DNA of 64,000 nt from NCBI RefSeq assembly GCF_002845985.1, contig NZ_PDFK01000009.1:94395-158394 (forward strand), written 5' to 3'. Positions 33,946 through 42,553 of the stretch are shown here, one piece after another. The position numbers and the translations under genes were made by a program. Below the pieces are notes generated by a model. That model saw nothing but the letters and a program-made list of their open reading frames with translations, searched no databases and was not told the origin of the DNA. The stretch's first letter is position 1; each line of letters begins with the position of its first letter. Source of the stretch: Lysinibacillus fusiformis (lineage in GTDB: Bacteria > Bacillota > Bacilli > Bacillales_A > Planococcaceae).

Positions 33946-34500
33946 TTGTTACAGCGTATTATGATTACTGGCTATAAGCCACATGAACTTGGTATTTTTA
34001 ATGATAAACATCCTGGCATTGCCATCATAAAAAAAGCACTGGAAGCCCGTCTACGCACACTACTTGATGAAGGACTGGAATGGGTTATTATCAGTGGTCA
34101 GCAGGGTGTAGAATCTTGGAGTGCTGAAGTTGTTTTAATGCTAAAAAAAGAATTTCCACATTTAAAATATGCCGTTATTACACCATTTTTAGAGCAAGAG
34201 AAAAATTGGCAGGACCATAAAAGGGAAAAGTATCAAACATTAATTGCCCAAGCCGATTTTGTTACAAGCGTGACCAAAAAACCATACGAAGCACCCTGGC
34301 AATTTGTTGAGAAGGATAAATTTATTATTCAAAATACAGATGGGCTTTTATTAATTTACGATGAAGAAAATGAAGGTTCTCCGAAATATATTAAGCGACT
34401 TGCTGAAAAATATATGGAATCTCATGACTACACTCTTTTAATCGTAAATGCCTATGATTTACAAGTAATAGCAGAGGACATACAGCAACAAGATTGGTAG
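33946..34500 (+). CDS. ypsA: YpsA-like SLOG-family protein (DUF1273)
   Basis: The 184-aa protein (TTG start 33946; an adjacent in-frame TTG at 33943 is also possible; ribosome site AGGGGGT) has the DUF1273/SLOG features ITGYKPHELGIF at the N-terminus, VIISGQQGVESWSAEV near residue 45, and LLLIYDEENEGSPKY near 140. B. subtilis YpsA is a nucleotide-binding Rossmann protein linked to cell division phenotypes when overexpressed. Its usual neighbour gpsB is not seen here. Confidence 0.87.
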   Translation: MLQRIMITGYKPHELGIFNDKHPGIAIIKKALEARLRTLLDEGLEWVIISGQQGVESWSAEVVLMLKKEFPHLKYAVITPFLEQEKNWQDHKREKYQTLIAQADFVTSVTKKPYEAPWQFVEKDKFIIQNTDGLLLIYDEENEGSPKYIKRLAEKYMESHDYTLLIVNAYDLQVIAEDIQQQDW

Positions 34501-34611
34501 AAAAATATTGATATAATTTTCTGATAATTATATACTAAAATTAATAAAATCCTTATTTGTAACTAGTTCACACACGGACGTTACTAATAATTTGAAAGGA
34601 GCTATCATCAT

Positions 34612-34926
34612 TTGAATAAACAGATTGAAATGATTCTTGAAGCTTCTCCCGTAAATGTTGCTCACGATACCTACCGCAGAGAATGCCGCTATACACGAGG
34701 AATTCATATTGAAGAACAAGAATTTCTAGCTATTTTAAATACAATGAGCAATGATGCACGCCTCTATTTCGATTTCCATAATCCTCGGAAAGAGATTAAA
34801 AAGGGAACCTATTTAAATGGACACTCTGGTCTAGCCTACAATATTTATGATTACTATAAACAAAATTATAAAATTGAAGTTTCCGAATTAATTAATGGTA
34901 AAGATTTTTATGTAAAAATAATATAA
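34612..34926 (+). CDS. Conserved-looking hypothetical protein (104 aa)
   Basis: The frame starts at TTG 34612 with AAAGGAG seven to twelve bases upstream. The hydrophilic protein has no signal peptide or membrane segment. It contains a Tyr-rich stretch (YNIYDYYKQNYK) and DARLYFDFHNPRKEIKKGTY. I recognise no family. A bidirectional terminator follows, which supports a real transcription unit. Confidence 0.6.
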   Translation: MNKQIEMILEASPVNVAHDTYRRECRYTRGIHIEEQEFLAILNTMSNDARLYFDFHNPRKEIKKGTYLNGHSGLAYNIYDYYKQNYKIEVSELINGKDFYVKII

Positions 34927-34933
34927 AATGTAA

Positions 34934-34966
34934 GCCCCTTTAAAGTTTTACCTTTAAAGGGGCCTC
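34934..34966. terminator. Bidirectional terminator
   Basis: GCCCCTTTAAAG / CTTTAAAGGGGC is a 12-bp stem with a 6-base loop between the hypothetical gene and the convergent symporter gene. Confidence 0.8.
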
Positions 34967-34973
34967 TTTGATT

Positions 34974-36368
34974 TTATAGATCTGCTACTTGAGCACCTAA
35001 TTCTTTATCATTGTACATTTCTGTATCCAATTCTTTTGTAATACGTGCTGTTGTAACACCCGCTGTCATTGACCCACTTACATTTAATGCTGTACGTCCC
35101 ATATCAATTAAAGGCTCTACAGAAATTAATACACCTGCAAGTGCAATTGGTAAATCAAGTGCTGATAACACAAGAATAGCTGCAAATGTTGCACCACCAC
35201 CAACACCTGCTACACCAAATGAGCTAACCGCTACTACCGCGATAACTGTAATAATGAAGATAGGATCGAGTGGATTAATGCCAACTGTTGGTGCGATCAT
35301 AATTGCTAACATAGCAGGATATACACCAGCACAGCCATTTTGACCGATTGATAATCCGAATGAGCCTGAGAAGTTTGCAATACCCTCAGATACCCCAAGA
35401 CGACCTGTTTGCGTTTTAATATTCATCGGTAAAGTACCCGCACTAGAACGAGATGTAAAGGCGAATAATAATGTCTCTGCAGATTTTTTCAAATACGTGA
35501 ATGGATTTAATCCGCTTAATGTCAGAATTAATAAGTGTACTAGTAAAACAATAAATAACGCCACATAAGAAGCAATAACAAACTTACCTAAATTGTAAAT
35601 CGCACCGAAATCTGATGTTGCAACAGTACGAGCCATAATAGCCAAAATGCCGTATGGTGTTAATCGTAAGACAATCGTTACGACACCCATTACAAGGGCA
35701 TAGATTGCATCTAAGCCTTTTTTAATTGTAGCTGCTGTCCCCTCATCCTTACGTGCCACACGTAAATAAGCAAAACCAAGGAATGCTGAGAAAATAACAA
35801 CCGCAATTGTTGAAGTAGAACGAGCACCTGTTAAATCAAGGAATGGATTTGCAGGGAATAGCTCGATAATTTGTGTTGGTAGATCTGGAGCTGCTAAGCC
35901 CGTTGTTTTTTCTTCAAGATATTGACCACGTGCAGTTTCTGCATCACCTTGTAAAATTTGTGTTGCATCTAAATCAAATACGGTTGCAGAAAAAATACCG
36001 ACAGCCGCAGAAACCGCTGTTGTACCAATTAAAATGGCTAAAATAAGAGCTGCCATTTTCCCAAAGTTTTTGCCAATCTTCATTTTCGTAAAGGCAATTA
36101 AAATAGAAATAAAGACTAGTGGCATTGCTACCATTTGTAGCAATTTTACATATCCTGTACCTATAATGTTGTACCAAGATGTTGTTTTGGCTAACACTTC
36201 AGAATCTATACCATAGATAAAATGAAGTCCAAGACCAAGTACAATCCCTAAACCTAAACCTGCAAAAACACGATTTGAAAACTTGACGTGTTTTTTATTC
36301 ATAACATATAAAATTCCAACGAACACAAGTAACACTGCTACGTTAAGAATGATTTGTAAATTCGACAA
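34974..36368 (-). CDS. tcyP: Sodium/proton-coupled cystine symporter, TcyP-like (DAACS family)
   Basis: The 464-aa length and sequence (N-terminal LYVMNKKHVKFSNRVFAGLGLGIVLGLGLHFIYG) match B. subtilis TcyP, the L-cystine symporter. The DAACS core is present: the Ser-rich re-entrant loop FTSRSSAGTLPMNI near residue 300, and GVAGVGGGATFAAILVLSALDLP near 400. About 8-10 helices. It imports cystine for sulfur supply. I could not identify a CymR-type box with confidence in the 400 bases upstream (36369-36764), which otherwise show nothing but A/T-rich sequence. Confidence 0.86.
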   Translation of the reverse strand: MSNLQIILNVAVLLVFVGILYVMNKKHVKFSNRVFAGLGLGIVLGLGLHFIYGIDSEVLAKTTSWYNIIGTGYVKLLQMVAMPLVFISILIAFTKMKIGKNFGKMAALILAILIGTTAVSAAVGIFSATVFDLDATQILQGDAETARGQYLEEKTTGLAAPDLPTQIIELFPANPFLDLTGARSTSTIAVVIFSAFLGFAYLRVARKDEGTAATIKKGLDAIYALVMGVVTIVLRLTPYGILAIMARTVATSDFGAIYNLGKFVIASYVALFIVLLVHLLILTLSGLNPFTYLKKSAETLLFAFTSRSSAGTLPMNIKTQTGRLGVSEGIANFSGSFGLSIGQNGCAGVYPAMLAIMIAPTVGINPLDPIFIITVIAVVAVSSFGVAGVGGGATFAAILVLSALDLPIALAGVLISVEPLIDMGRTALNVSGSMTAGVTTARITKELDTEMYNDKELGAQVADL

Positions 36369-36764
36369 TGGAATGCCTCCTAAGATGTTTTATAATAATG
36401 TAATCGAATTATATACCCATAATCCCTATAATTCAAGTATGTTTTATTAAGATTAATAAATTCCTAAAATAAAAACGATTTCTTCCTTTGATTATGCCCT
36501 TAAAATTAAAATCAATAATATTTATTAGCAATAAGTAAAAGGAGCCATTATAAAAGGGAATAGTAGATAGTTATCGAAAACGTTCATGAGGCTAACTTTT
36601 AACGTATAGACAGCTAAACTATAAGGCTTGATAGAATTGCTCATTTCAGTTGTATTAATATTCTAGTCAAAAACATAGAAGTTGGTGACAAAATGGTTAC
36701 CAGAATTTTAAAATTGTTCATATTAACTACAAAATCTATACCCAAAATGCCTTACTGACGAACA

Positions 36765-36801
36765 AAAAACCTACATCGTTTAATGAACGAAGTAGGTTTT
36801 T
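36765..36801. repeat. Left flanking hairpin of repeat element copy B
   Basis: The 37-base core AAAAACCTAC...GTAGGTTTTT is identical to 38678-38714, where it forms the 3' end and terminator of the GGDEF gene. It is a direct repeat that is itself a hairpin. Confidence 0.9.
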
Positions 36802-37126
36802 CTTAGTGTTGAAAAACAAAACAGTCAATTGAAAGGTAGAAATGGATTTCCGTTGCAGGCTACTTGACTCCAACCTACAAAAGTATTACCTTTTTAGCAA
36901 AGGTTTTCAAATAAGGCGAAGGTCTTCACTACTCTTTATGGAGAGGTGTTGTCACACATCACTTCCCCACATTGAAAATAAGAGCTTATTCCCTCTAAAA
37001 ATAATGGGCTATTTAATCGCTATATTACTATGAAAAAAGTAAAGGCACTTTGCAGAATGGTTGATTGTAGTGGAGCCAGCGTCACTCCTAGGGGATTTAG
37101 TGAACTGACCCCAAAAATTTGAACTT

Positions 37127-37945
37127 TTAAGAAACTCTTCGAAACTCAACTGGACTTTTTCCGTTGAGTTTTATTTTTATCCGCTCATGATTGTAGTAGT
37201 GGATAAAGTCTACTAACGCTTTTTTGAATGCTTCGTAGTTCTTAAACGTTGTTGCGTATAGAAATTCTGATTTCATAATGCCAAAAAAGCTTTCTATCAC
37301 GGCATTATCTAAACAATTTCCTTTCCGTGACATACTTTGCTTGATTTCATGTGTTGCCAATAACGCTTTAAAACGTGGTATTTGATATAACCATCCTTGA
37401 TCAGAATGGACGATTAAGCCACTCTTTTTCGATAACTTTGTATACGTAAACGCCTTCTTAAAAGACTGTTGAACTAACTCAAAATTAGGTGATTTTGATA
37501 CCTCATACCCAACGATTTCTCGATTGAATAAATCTAATACAGCGGATATATAGATTTTTTGACCGTTTATTTTAAACTCCGTTACATCGGTTACCCATTT
37601 CTGATTGGGTGCAGTGGCTTCAAAATCACGTTGGATGACATTCTCTGCGACATAGCCGACTGTCCCTTTATACGAACGGTATTTTTTAGGGCGTACCGTC
37701 CCTTTTAAGCCCAATTCTTGCATCAATCGTTGGACCGTTTTATGGTTGATGAAAAACCCTTCATTTCGGAGGGCTAAACAAATACGACGATAGCCATAAC
37801 GCCCCTTATGGTAATGAAAAAGCGTCTGAATTCGTTCTTTGATCGCCTGATATTTATCTGGTTTTACCCATTTTTGGAGATGATAATAATACGTACTTTT
37901 CTTAAGTTTCGCGACTTTTAATAGAGCTTGAAGAGGAAAATCCAA
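37127..37945 (-). CDS. IS3-family transposase OrfB (DDE integrase domain)
   Basis: The rve-type catalytic domain has NQKWVTDVTEF (first Asp), IVHSDQGW (second Asp) and RKGNCLDNAVIESFFGIMK (Glu), preceded by the HTH_21 region GRYGYRRICLALR. The listed start is a TTG at 37945. The frame is open further upstream and joins OrfA by a -1 shift at the AAGAAAAAG run near 37969-37977, producing the OrfAB transposase as in other IS3 elements. Confidence 0.92.
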   Translation of the reverse strand: MDFPLQALLKVAKLKKSTYYYHLQKWVKPDKYQAIKERIQTLFHYHKGRYGYRRICLALRNEGFFINHKTVQRLMQELGLKGTVRPKKYRSYKGTVGYVAENVIQRDFEATAPNQKWVTDVTEFKINGQKIYISAVLDLFNREIVGYEVSKSPNFELVQQSFKKAFTYTKLSKKSGLIVHSDQGWLYQIPRFKALLATHEIKQSMSRKGNCLDNAVIESFFGIMKSEFLYATTFKNYEAFKKALVDFIHYYNHERIKIKLNGKSPVEFRRVS

Positions 37946-37965
37946 CCTTAGCTCATAGACAGCTC

Positions 37966-38481
37966 TTACTTTTTCTTGGATTTGAAGGCATCCTTTTCTT
38001 GAACTAAGGCTTTCAACTTTTTTAAATAGGCATTTTCCATCCGTAAATACTCAATTTCGGCTTTTAACTCATCCGTTGTTTTTCCATTTAAATCGGACGA
38101 AGGTGGTTGTTTTTTTGGCATTGATTGGCGCTCCTTTTCTACTTGATAGAGCACCTCACCAGCCGTTGACATCCATTGTTTTTTCCATCTCCGAACGGTT
38201 TCACGGGAAGGAATATTAAACTTCGCAGCAGTCTGAAGGAGCGAATCGCCCGTCTCTATCAGGTGTTGAATTACTTTTATTTTAAAAGAATCTTCGTAAT
38301 TCGTGAACCCTTGAGGACGAATAATTCCTTCGATGCCATGATAGCGATATAATTCAATCCATAATCGAATGTACTGTCGATCCCTCTGTAATCGATTGGC
38401 AATCTGATACGTACTTTCTTTTTCTTCAAAGTAAGCTAGAACTGCGGCTAATTTTTGTTCATCAGAAATCACTACCTGCAC
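37966..38481 (-). CDS. IS3-family OrfA (HTH DNA-binding)
   Basis: The 171-aa protein has two HTH regions (STYQIANRLQRDRQYIRLW; LLQTAAKFNIPSRETVRRWKKQW) and a C-terminal leucine-zipper-like coiled coil (LKAEIEYLRMENAYLKKLKAL). It ends in Lys codons forming the slippery run for frameshifting into OrfB. This is the DNA-binding part of the IS150-group transposase. Confidence 0.9.
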   Translation of the reverse strand: MQVVISDEQKLAAVLAYFEEKESTYQIANRLQRDRQYIRLWIELYRYHGIEGIIRPQGFTNYEDSFKIKVIQHLIETGDSLLQTAAKFNIPSRETVRRWKKQWMSTAGEVLYQVEKERQSMPKKQPPSSDLNGKTTDELKAEIEYLRMENAYLKKLKALVQEKDAFKSKKK

Positions 38482-38677
38482 CCCCTATAGTAGATTTTTA
38501 AGTCCAATATTTTGGGTGCAGCTCATAGCGTCACAGATGAGACCCTGGAGCGAGCGTAAGTGAGTGAAGCGGCTCATCGGACGCCCCCTGGAAAGGGCGC
38601 TGGAGGAACGGAAATCAACCTCTCACCTTGCAAATTTGCTTTTTCTGCCGTTGACATGATCTTTTTTCAACAACATG

Positions 38678-38714
38678 AAAAACCTACATCGTTTAATGAA
38701 CGAAGTAGGTTTTT
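38678..38714. terminator. GGDEF-gene terminator, also right flanking hairpin of repeat copy B
   Basis: The 37-base hairpin encodes the last residues and stop codon of the GGDEF gene in one arm and loop. Joined with the outer arms now separated by the insertion (GAACAAAAAACC at 36761 and GGTTTTTTGTTCG at 38708), it would form a longer perfect terminator. Confidence 0.85.
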
Positions 38715-39649
38715 TGTTCGTTGATAAGGTAACAGCTGCCTGCAATTTTTTTACACTGCTTTTTCACGTGTGTGACCGCATTGGATAATTGTTCGACGGA
38801 GTTAAAATACTGATATTCATTCGTAATAACGGCAATGGATAAGGATGTACATGTTAGAGTACCTAGCTCACCCGCTCTATTAGCTACCTGCACATACACT
38901 AAATCCTCTAGCTCATAAAAGCTTAAAATATTGGCATCAAAGTCATCTATGATCTTCTGACAAATCTTTTCTATTTCATAATGCGGAAGGATGGCAACAA
39001 AATCGTCGCCACCAATATGTCCTAAAAAATCTTCCGCCCCACAGATATATCTTTTTAGTATATCTGTTAAATAACGTAAAATTTTATCTCCTTTATTAAA
39101 GCCATATGTGTCATTGTAGGATTTAAAATGATCTAAATCAAAATAGATCAAACTATAGTGTGCTAGCTGTAATGCTTCCTCTAGCTTTTCATCGATTAAT
39201 GTATTTCCTGGAAGACTACTTAACGGATTTAAAAAACTGGCGATAGCTACTTGTGTATCAACAAGCTTTAACAGTAACTCACGAATGCTAACCATTCCGT
39301 CATATAAGTCATTTTTCGTCACAATGATATCATCATATAAGTCTTCAGGAGGTCTAGACATCGCTAGTGTACTAACCTCAGTGATTGGAGTATAGCGATC
39401 TACTATTAAAGGATTTTCTTTAATGATAAGTTGATTTTGCCGTCCCATAAATAAATGATAGCCATATTGAGTACCTATTTTTTGATAGAAATGTGTGCGT
39501 GTAATATGTCCAATTGGTTTTTCATCCCGAACGACAACAATACTACGCAATGAAGGATTACTTGTAAAAAGTACATCTACTTCTTTATTTTTCACAAATT
39601 CATCAATACATGGAACCTTTTCAATGACTTCCCCTATCTTCATTGTCAC
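38693..39649 (-). CDS. CBS-like/GGDEF domain protein, diguanylate cyclase candidate
   Basis: This 318-aa protein has an N-terminal CBS-pair-like region (about 10-130, with SLRSIVVVRDEKPIGHITRTHF) and a C-terminal GGDEF domain. The active-site motif is GGDDF (GHIGGDDFVAIL) near residue 218 and the metal/nucleotide region YFDLDHFKSYNDTYGFNKGD near 172, so it looks catalytically competent. The GTG start (or ATG two codons on) lies inside the end of the EAL gene. The two together match the EAL-CBS-GGDEF order seen as single proteins elsewhere. Soluble and cytosolic. Confidence 0.87.
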   Translation of the reverse strand: MTMKIGEVIEKVPCIDEFVKNKEVDVLFTSNPSLRSIVVVRDEKPIGHITRTHFYQKIGTQYGYHLFMGRQNQLIIKENPLIVDRYTPITEVSTLAMSRPPEDLYDDIIVTKNDLYDGMVSIRELLLKLVDTQVAIASFLNPLSSLPGNTLIDEKLEEALQLAHYSLIYFDLDHFKSYNDTYGFNKGDKILRYLTDILKRYICGAEDFLGHIGGDDFVAILPHYEIEKICQKIIDDFDANILSFYELEDLVYVQVANRAGELGTLTCTSLSIAVITNEYQYFNSVEQLSNAVTHVKKQCKKIAGSCYLINEQKTYFVH

Positions 39650-40502
39650 CCACCCTTATTTTCCCCAATTGTATTTCCTTTGCGGGCTTTCCTATTGCAT
39701 AACCTTGTGCATAGTGAATGCCAATATGATGCAGATACGCCAGCTCTTCTTGTCGCTCAATCCCTTCAGCAATCATTTTAGTGTTAGCTTGCTCGGCATA
39801 CTTCATTAATAAGGTAACGAGTTGTTGCTGTTCGCTGTTTTGATCGATAAATTGAATTAAGGAACGGTCTAATTTAATGAATTCTGGCTTTAAATAAATG
39901 AGCGTTTTTAAACTATTATAGCCTGAGCCTACATCGTCCACTGCTATGCGATAGCCCTGTGATCGATAATGTGATAATACACGCTCAAACTCTACAAAAT
40001 CTATCACGACACTACGCTCAGTTAATTCAAACACGACTTGCTGCGGTTTAATGCCAAGTTCCTTTAGCAATTGCAGTGTTTCTCCACAATGATAATTTTT
40101 ATCTACTAATACATTTGGATGTATATTAAGAAAGACTAAGAAGCTTTTATTCGCCAAATCGTTAGGCATACGTTCCTTAAATCGTTGTAAGGAAAGATTT
40201 CGACAAAAACATTCAAATAAAAATACACAATCTGTTTGTCCAACAAACTCATAAAACTGGTCGACACTATTAAATAATGCTGAGGAAACTGGACGGTTTA
40301 ATGCTTCAAATCCCATCGTTTGTTTTGACTGTAAATCTACAATAGGTTGAAAATATGTATGTAAATCGTTATGCTGAATAATTTGTTTCAATGCTTTTAA
40401 ACGTTTCATATATAACGTATTGCTTTGATGTTGCCCATATAAATATTTAACAAAAGAAAATATATTACTAGTTTTTATATTTTGCCCCACAGCAGACTCC
40501 AT
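39621..40502 (-). CDS. EAL domain protein, cyclic-di-GMP phosphodiesterase candidate
   Basis: The 293-aa protein contains a full EAL domain from about residue 45: YFQPIVDLQSKQTMGFEALNRP (EAL motif), NIHPNVL, ELTER, DDVGSGYNSLKTL and IKLDRSL with the loop-6 region, then EGIERQEELAYL. These retain the metal-binding Glu/Asp residues, so hydrolysis of c-di-GMP is likely. It overlaps the CBS-GGDEF gene by 29 bases in a different frame. The pair may therefore act as a bifunctional c-di-GMP module. No membrane segment. Confidence 0.87.
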   Translation of the reverse strand: MESAVGQNIKTSNIFSFVKYLYGQHQSNTLYMKRLKALKQIIQHNDLHTYFQPIVDLQSKQTMGFEALNRPVSSALFNSVDQFYEFVGQTDCVFLFECFCRNLSLQRFKERMPNDLANKSFLVFLNIHPNVLVDKNYHCGETLQLLKELGIKPQQVVFELTERSVVIDFVEFERVLSHYRSQGYRIAVDDVGSGYNSLKTLIYLKPEFIKLDRSLIQFIDQNSEQQQLVTLLMKYAEQANTKMIAEGIERQEELAYLHHIGIHYAQGYAIGKPAKEIQLGKIRVGDNEDRGSH

Positions 40503-40693
40503 TCTTGCACCTCTTCAATTGGTTATTATGGTTCATTGTACGCTTTGATTGTAAATAGACTGTGAATCGTATGTAAAAAGAGCAAGCACACACACTAGAC
40601 TTTGACCGTTTATTAGCGTAGTAAATATTTCATAATATTAAATATATTACAAATAATTTATTTGATATAAATTATTGTTAGTGTATGATTGTA

Positions 40694-40764
40694 ATAATAG
40701 GTTTATATTACCTATTATAATATTTTGCGTTTTTACCCTATCGATCTTAATAGGGAAACCTATT
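40694..40764 (+). promoter_or_regulatory. Candidate operators upstream of amidase operon
   Basis: The first palindrome is ATAATAGGT-N7-ACCTATTAT (40694-40718), a perfect 9-base arm pair overlapping a TATAAT box at 40716-40721. The second is AATAGG-GAAA-CCTATT (40749-40764). The shared AATAGG/CCTATT half-sites suggest one regulator binding twice, perhaps the PucR protein at 42554. Confidence 0.55.
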
Positions 40765-40800
40765 TAGATATAAAAATTATTCAAGGGAGGATCCTGTTAA

Positions 40801-40985
40801 TGAGCTTGTCTATTCAACAATTATTGGAGAACAAAGGAATTACACCGAAACCTGAACACCTTGAACTATTAAAAACACGCTGGGAGGGCATGCAGTCACT
40901 TCGTAGCAATTTAGAAGGTATTGCGATTGATGATGCAGATATCGCGGTACGTAGTATTCCTGGAGGTGATCATATTGACAACTGA
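40801..40985 (+). CDS. Small AtzG/GatC-like subunit
   Basis: The 61-aa protein starts at ATG 40801 after AAGGGAGGATCC (an earlier in-frame ATG lies in the operator region and lacks a ribosome site). Its helical body, with a conserved-looking stretch RSNLEGIAIDDADIAVR, and its position directly before an amidase gene resemble AtzG, the small GatC-like partner of AtzE. It overlaps the amidase start by 11 bases, so the two are translationally coupled. It would stabilise or complete the amidase. Confidence 0.65.
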
Positions 40986-42393
40986 TTTACATTTAAAATC
41001 CGTTGAAGAGTTGGCACCCTTACTTGCATCGAAGACACTATCTCCCGTGGAATTAACGAAGGCGATTTTAGATTTTGCTGAGGAAAGTCAGCCTAAAATT
41101 AATTCCTATATGGCCTTTTACAGGGAAGAAGCTTTAGCAAAGGCAAAAGAAGTGGAACAGGAAATTCTCCAAGGCCACTATAAAGGCATGTATCACGGGA
41201 TTCCGATGGCCTTAAAAGATAACTTGTATTTCAAAGATAAGATAACAACGATGTCCTCAAAAATTCATAAGGACTTCGTTTCTGATTATGATGCGACAGT
41301 GGTTGAAAAACTTCGTGACGCTGGTGTAATTTTCACTGGAAAACTAAGCATGCATGAATATGCTTGGGGAATTACCAATAACAATCCTCATTACGGACCT
41401 GTTCGCAACCCATGGGATTTAGATAAAATCCCTGGCGGTTCTAGCGGCGGCTCTGGGGCGGCTGTTGCAGCAGGGGCCAGTGTTGCTTCATTAGGAACGG
41501 ATACAGCTGGTTCCATTCGAATTCCATCCTCTGCTTGTGGCATTGTTGGTTTAAAACCTACACACGGTCGTGTAAGTAAATATGGTTGTTACCCACTCGC
41601 TTGGAGTTTAGACCATATTGGCCCAATGACAAAGACAGTAAAGGATGCAGCAGGCTTGCTTGAAGTCATTTCTGGCTTTGATCATCGAGACCCTACTTGC
41701 ATTGACGTTCCAACAGACAACTACGTGCAGCAGCTTTCTGGCAATATCAAGGATTTAGTGATTGGTATCAATGAAGAATACTTCTTTAAAAATGTGGATG
41801 CTGATATAGAAAAAGCTGTTCGAGCAAGTATTCAAAACTTAGTAGATCAAGGTGCGAAAGTGGAAGTAGTGCGAATTCCTTCATTACAATATGCAGAATG
41901 GGCAGAGCTTGTGACGTCCCTTTCGGAGGCGGCAGCTATACACCATTCCGATTTACAAGAGAGACCACAAGATTTTGGTGACGATATACGCCTACTCTTT
42001 GAGCTCGGTGAATTGCCTTCTGCAGTCGATTACTTACAGGCACAACAGGTACGTCGTCAAATCAAACAGGAGTTTACAGAGATTTTTAATAAGGTAGATG
42101 TGCTTATTACCCCTACTCTACCTGTTGTGGCTAATACAATTGGTGATGATTTCGCAGAGTTAAATGGTCAAAAAGTGGATTTAATTGATAATATTATTCG
42201 CTTTACAGGCCCTAGCAACTTAACAGGCTTACCTGCCCTTTCCGTTCCTTGTGGCTTTAAAGGGAATTTACCAATAGGGCTACAAATTATTGGCCCTGCC
42301 TTTAAAGAAGGACGCATTTTAAATGTAGGGTATGCCGTTGAGCAAACGAATCCACTGAGAAATAGAAAGCCAAATATTTTTGCTAACATTTAA
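40975..42393 (+). CDS. Amidase signature family hydrolase (AtzE/GatA-like)
   Basis: I start it at TTG 40975 because a perfect ribosome site (GGAGGTGATC) lies just upstream; this gives 472 aa. The Ser-cisSer-Lys triad is visible: Lys in GIPMALKDNLYF near residue 80, and the Gly/Ser-rich loop PGGSSGGSGAAVAAG near 155 followed by GTDTAGSIRIPSSACG with the nucleophilic Ser. It hydrolyses an amide, and AtzE-like members act on 1-carboxybiuret. A role in GatCAB is less likely, as there is no gatB. The adjacent PucR regulator suggests a catabolic, nitrogen-acquiring enzyme. Confidence 0.85.
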   Translation: MTTDLHLKSVEELAPLLASKTLSPVELTKAILDFAEESQPKINSYMAFYREEALAKAKEVEQEILQGHYKGMYHGIPMALKDNLYFKDKITTMSSKIHKDFVSDYDATVVEKLRDAGVIFTGKLSMHEYAWGITNNNPHYGPVRNPWDLDKIPGGSSGGSGAAVAAGASVASLGTDTAGSIRIPSSACGIVGLKPTHGRVSKYGCYPLAWSLDHIGPMTKTVKDAAGLLEVISGFDHRDPTCIDVPTDNYVQQLSGNIKDLVIGINEEYFFKNVDADIEKAVRASIQNLVDQGAKVEVVRIPSLQYAEWAELVTSLSEAAAIHHSDLQERPQDFGDDIRLLFELGELPSAVDYLQAQQVRRQIKQEFTEIFNKVDVLITPTLPVVANTIGDDFAELNGQKVDLIDNIIRFTGPSNLTGLPALSVPCGFKGNLPIGLQIIGPAFKEGRILNVGYAVEQTNPLRNRKPNIFANI

Positions 42394-42406
42394 ACGATAA
42401 GTACTG

Positions 42407-42452
42407 AAATCTGCTCACTTCACGGTTTACCGCTGAATGAGCAGATTTTTTT
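42407..42452 (+). terminator. Terminator after amidase gene
   Basis: AAATCTGCTCACTTCA / TGAATGAGCAGATTT stem with an 11-base loop and TTTTTTT. Confidence 0.9.
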
Positions 42453-42553
42453 GTGGTGGATATCCATTTGCATGAATACAAATGGTTTTTTATGAACAAG
42501 TAAATTTATAATAGAAGTTAGTACCTTACTACAAGAAAGGCAATGGTCCGTTT

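Larger units (their letters stand above)
37101..38526 (-). mobile_element. IS3-family insertion sequence (IS150-like), complete
   Basis: The element is 1426 bases with imperfect terminal inverted repeats (TGAACTGACCCCAAAA and TGAGCTGCACCCAAAA) and a 3-base target duplication TAG. The uninterrupted sequence ATTTAGCGTC is visible at 14828-14837 in repeat copy A. It encodes OrfA and OrfB with a -1 frame relation. Both frames are intact, so the element may be active. Confidence 0.93.
36807..38676. repeat. Palindrome-rich repeat element, copy B, interrupted by IS3
   Basis: The boundaries TGTTGAAAAACAAAAC and GATCTTTTTTCAACAACA are the same as in copy A. Without the IS element and its 3-base duplication it is about 441 bases. 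Compared with copy A it lacks about 80 bases holding the first large hairpin (joined as GCTACTTG-ACTCCAACC) and carries a short unrelated insert near 36956-36995. The second hairpin is split by the IS. Confidence 0.85.

Noticed and set aside
40725..40800. Longer start for the AtzG-like protein
   Set aside because: The upstream codons fall in the operator/promoter region and lack a ribosome site, while ATG 40801 has AAGGGAGGATCC.
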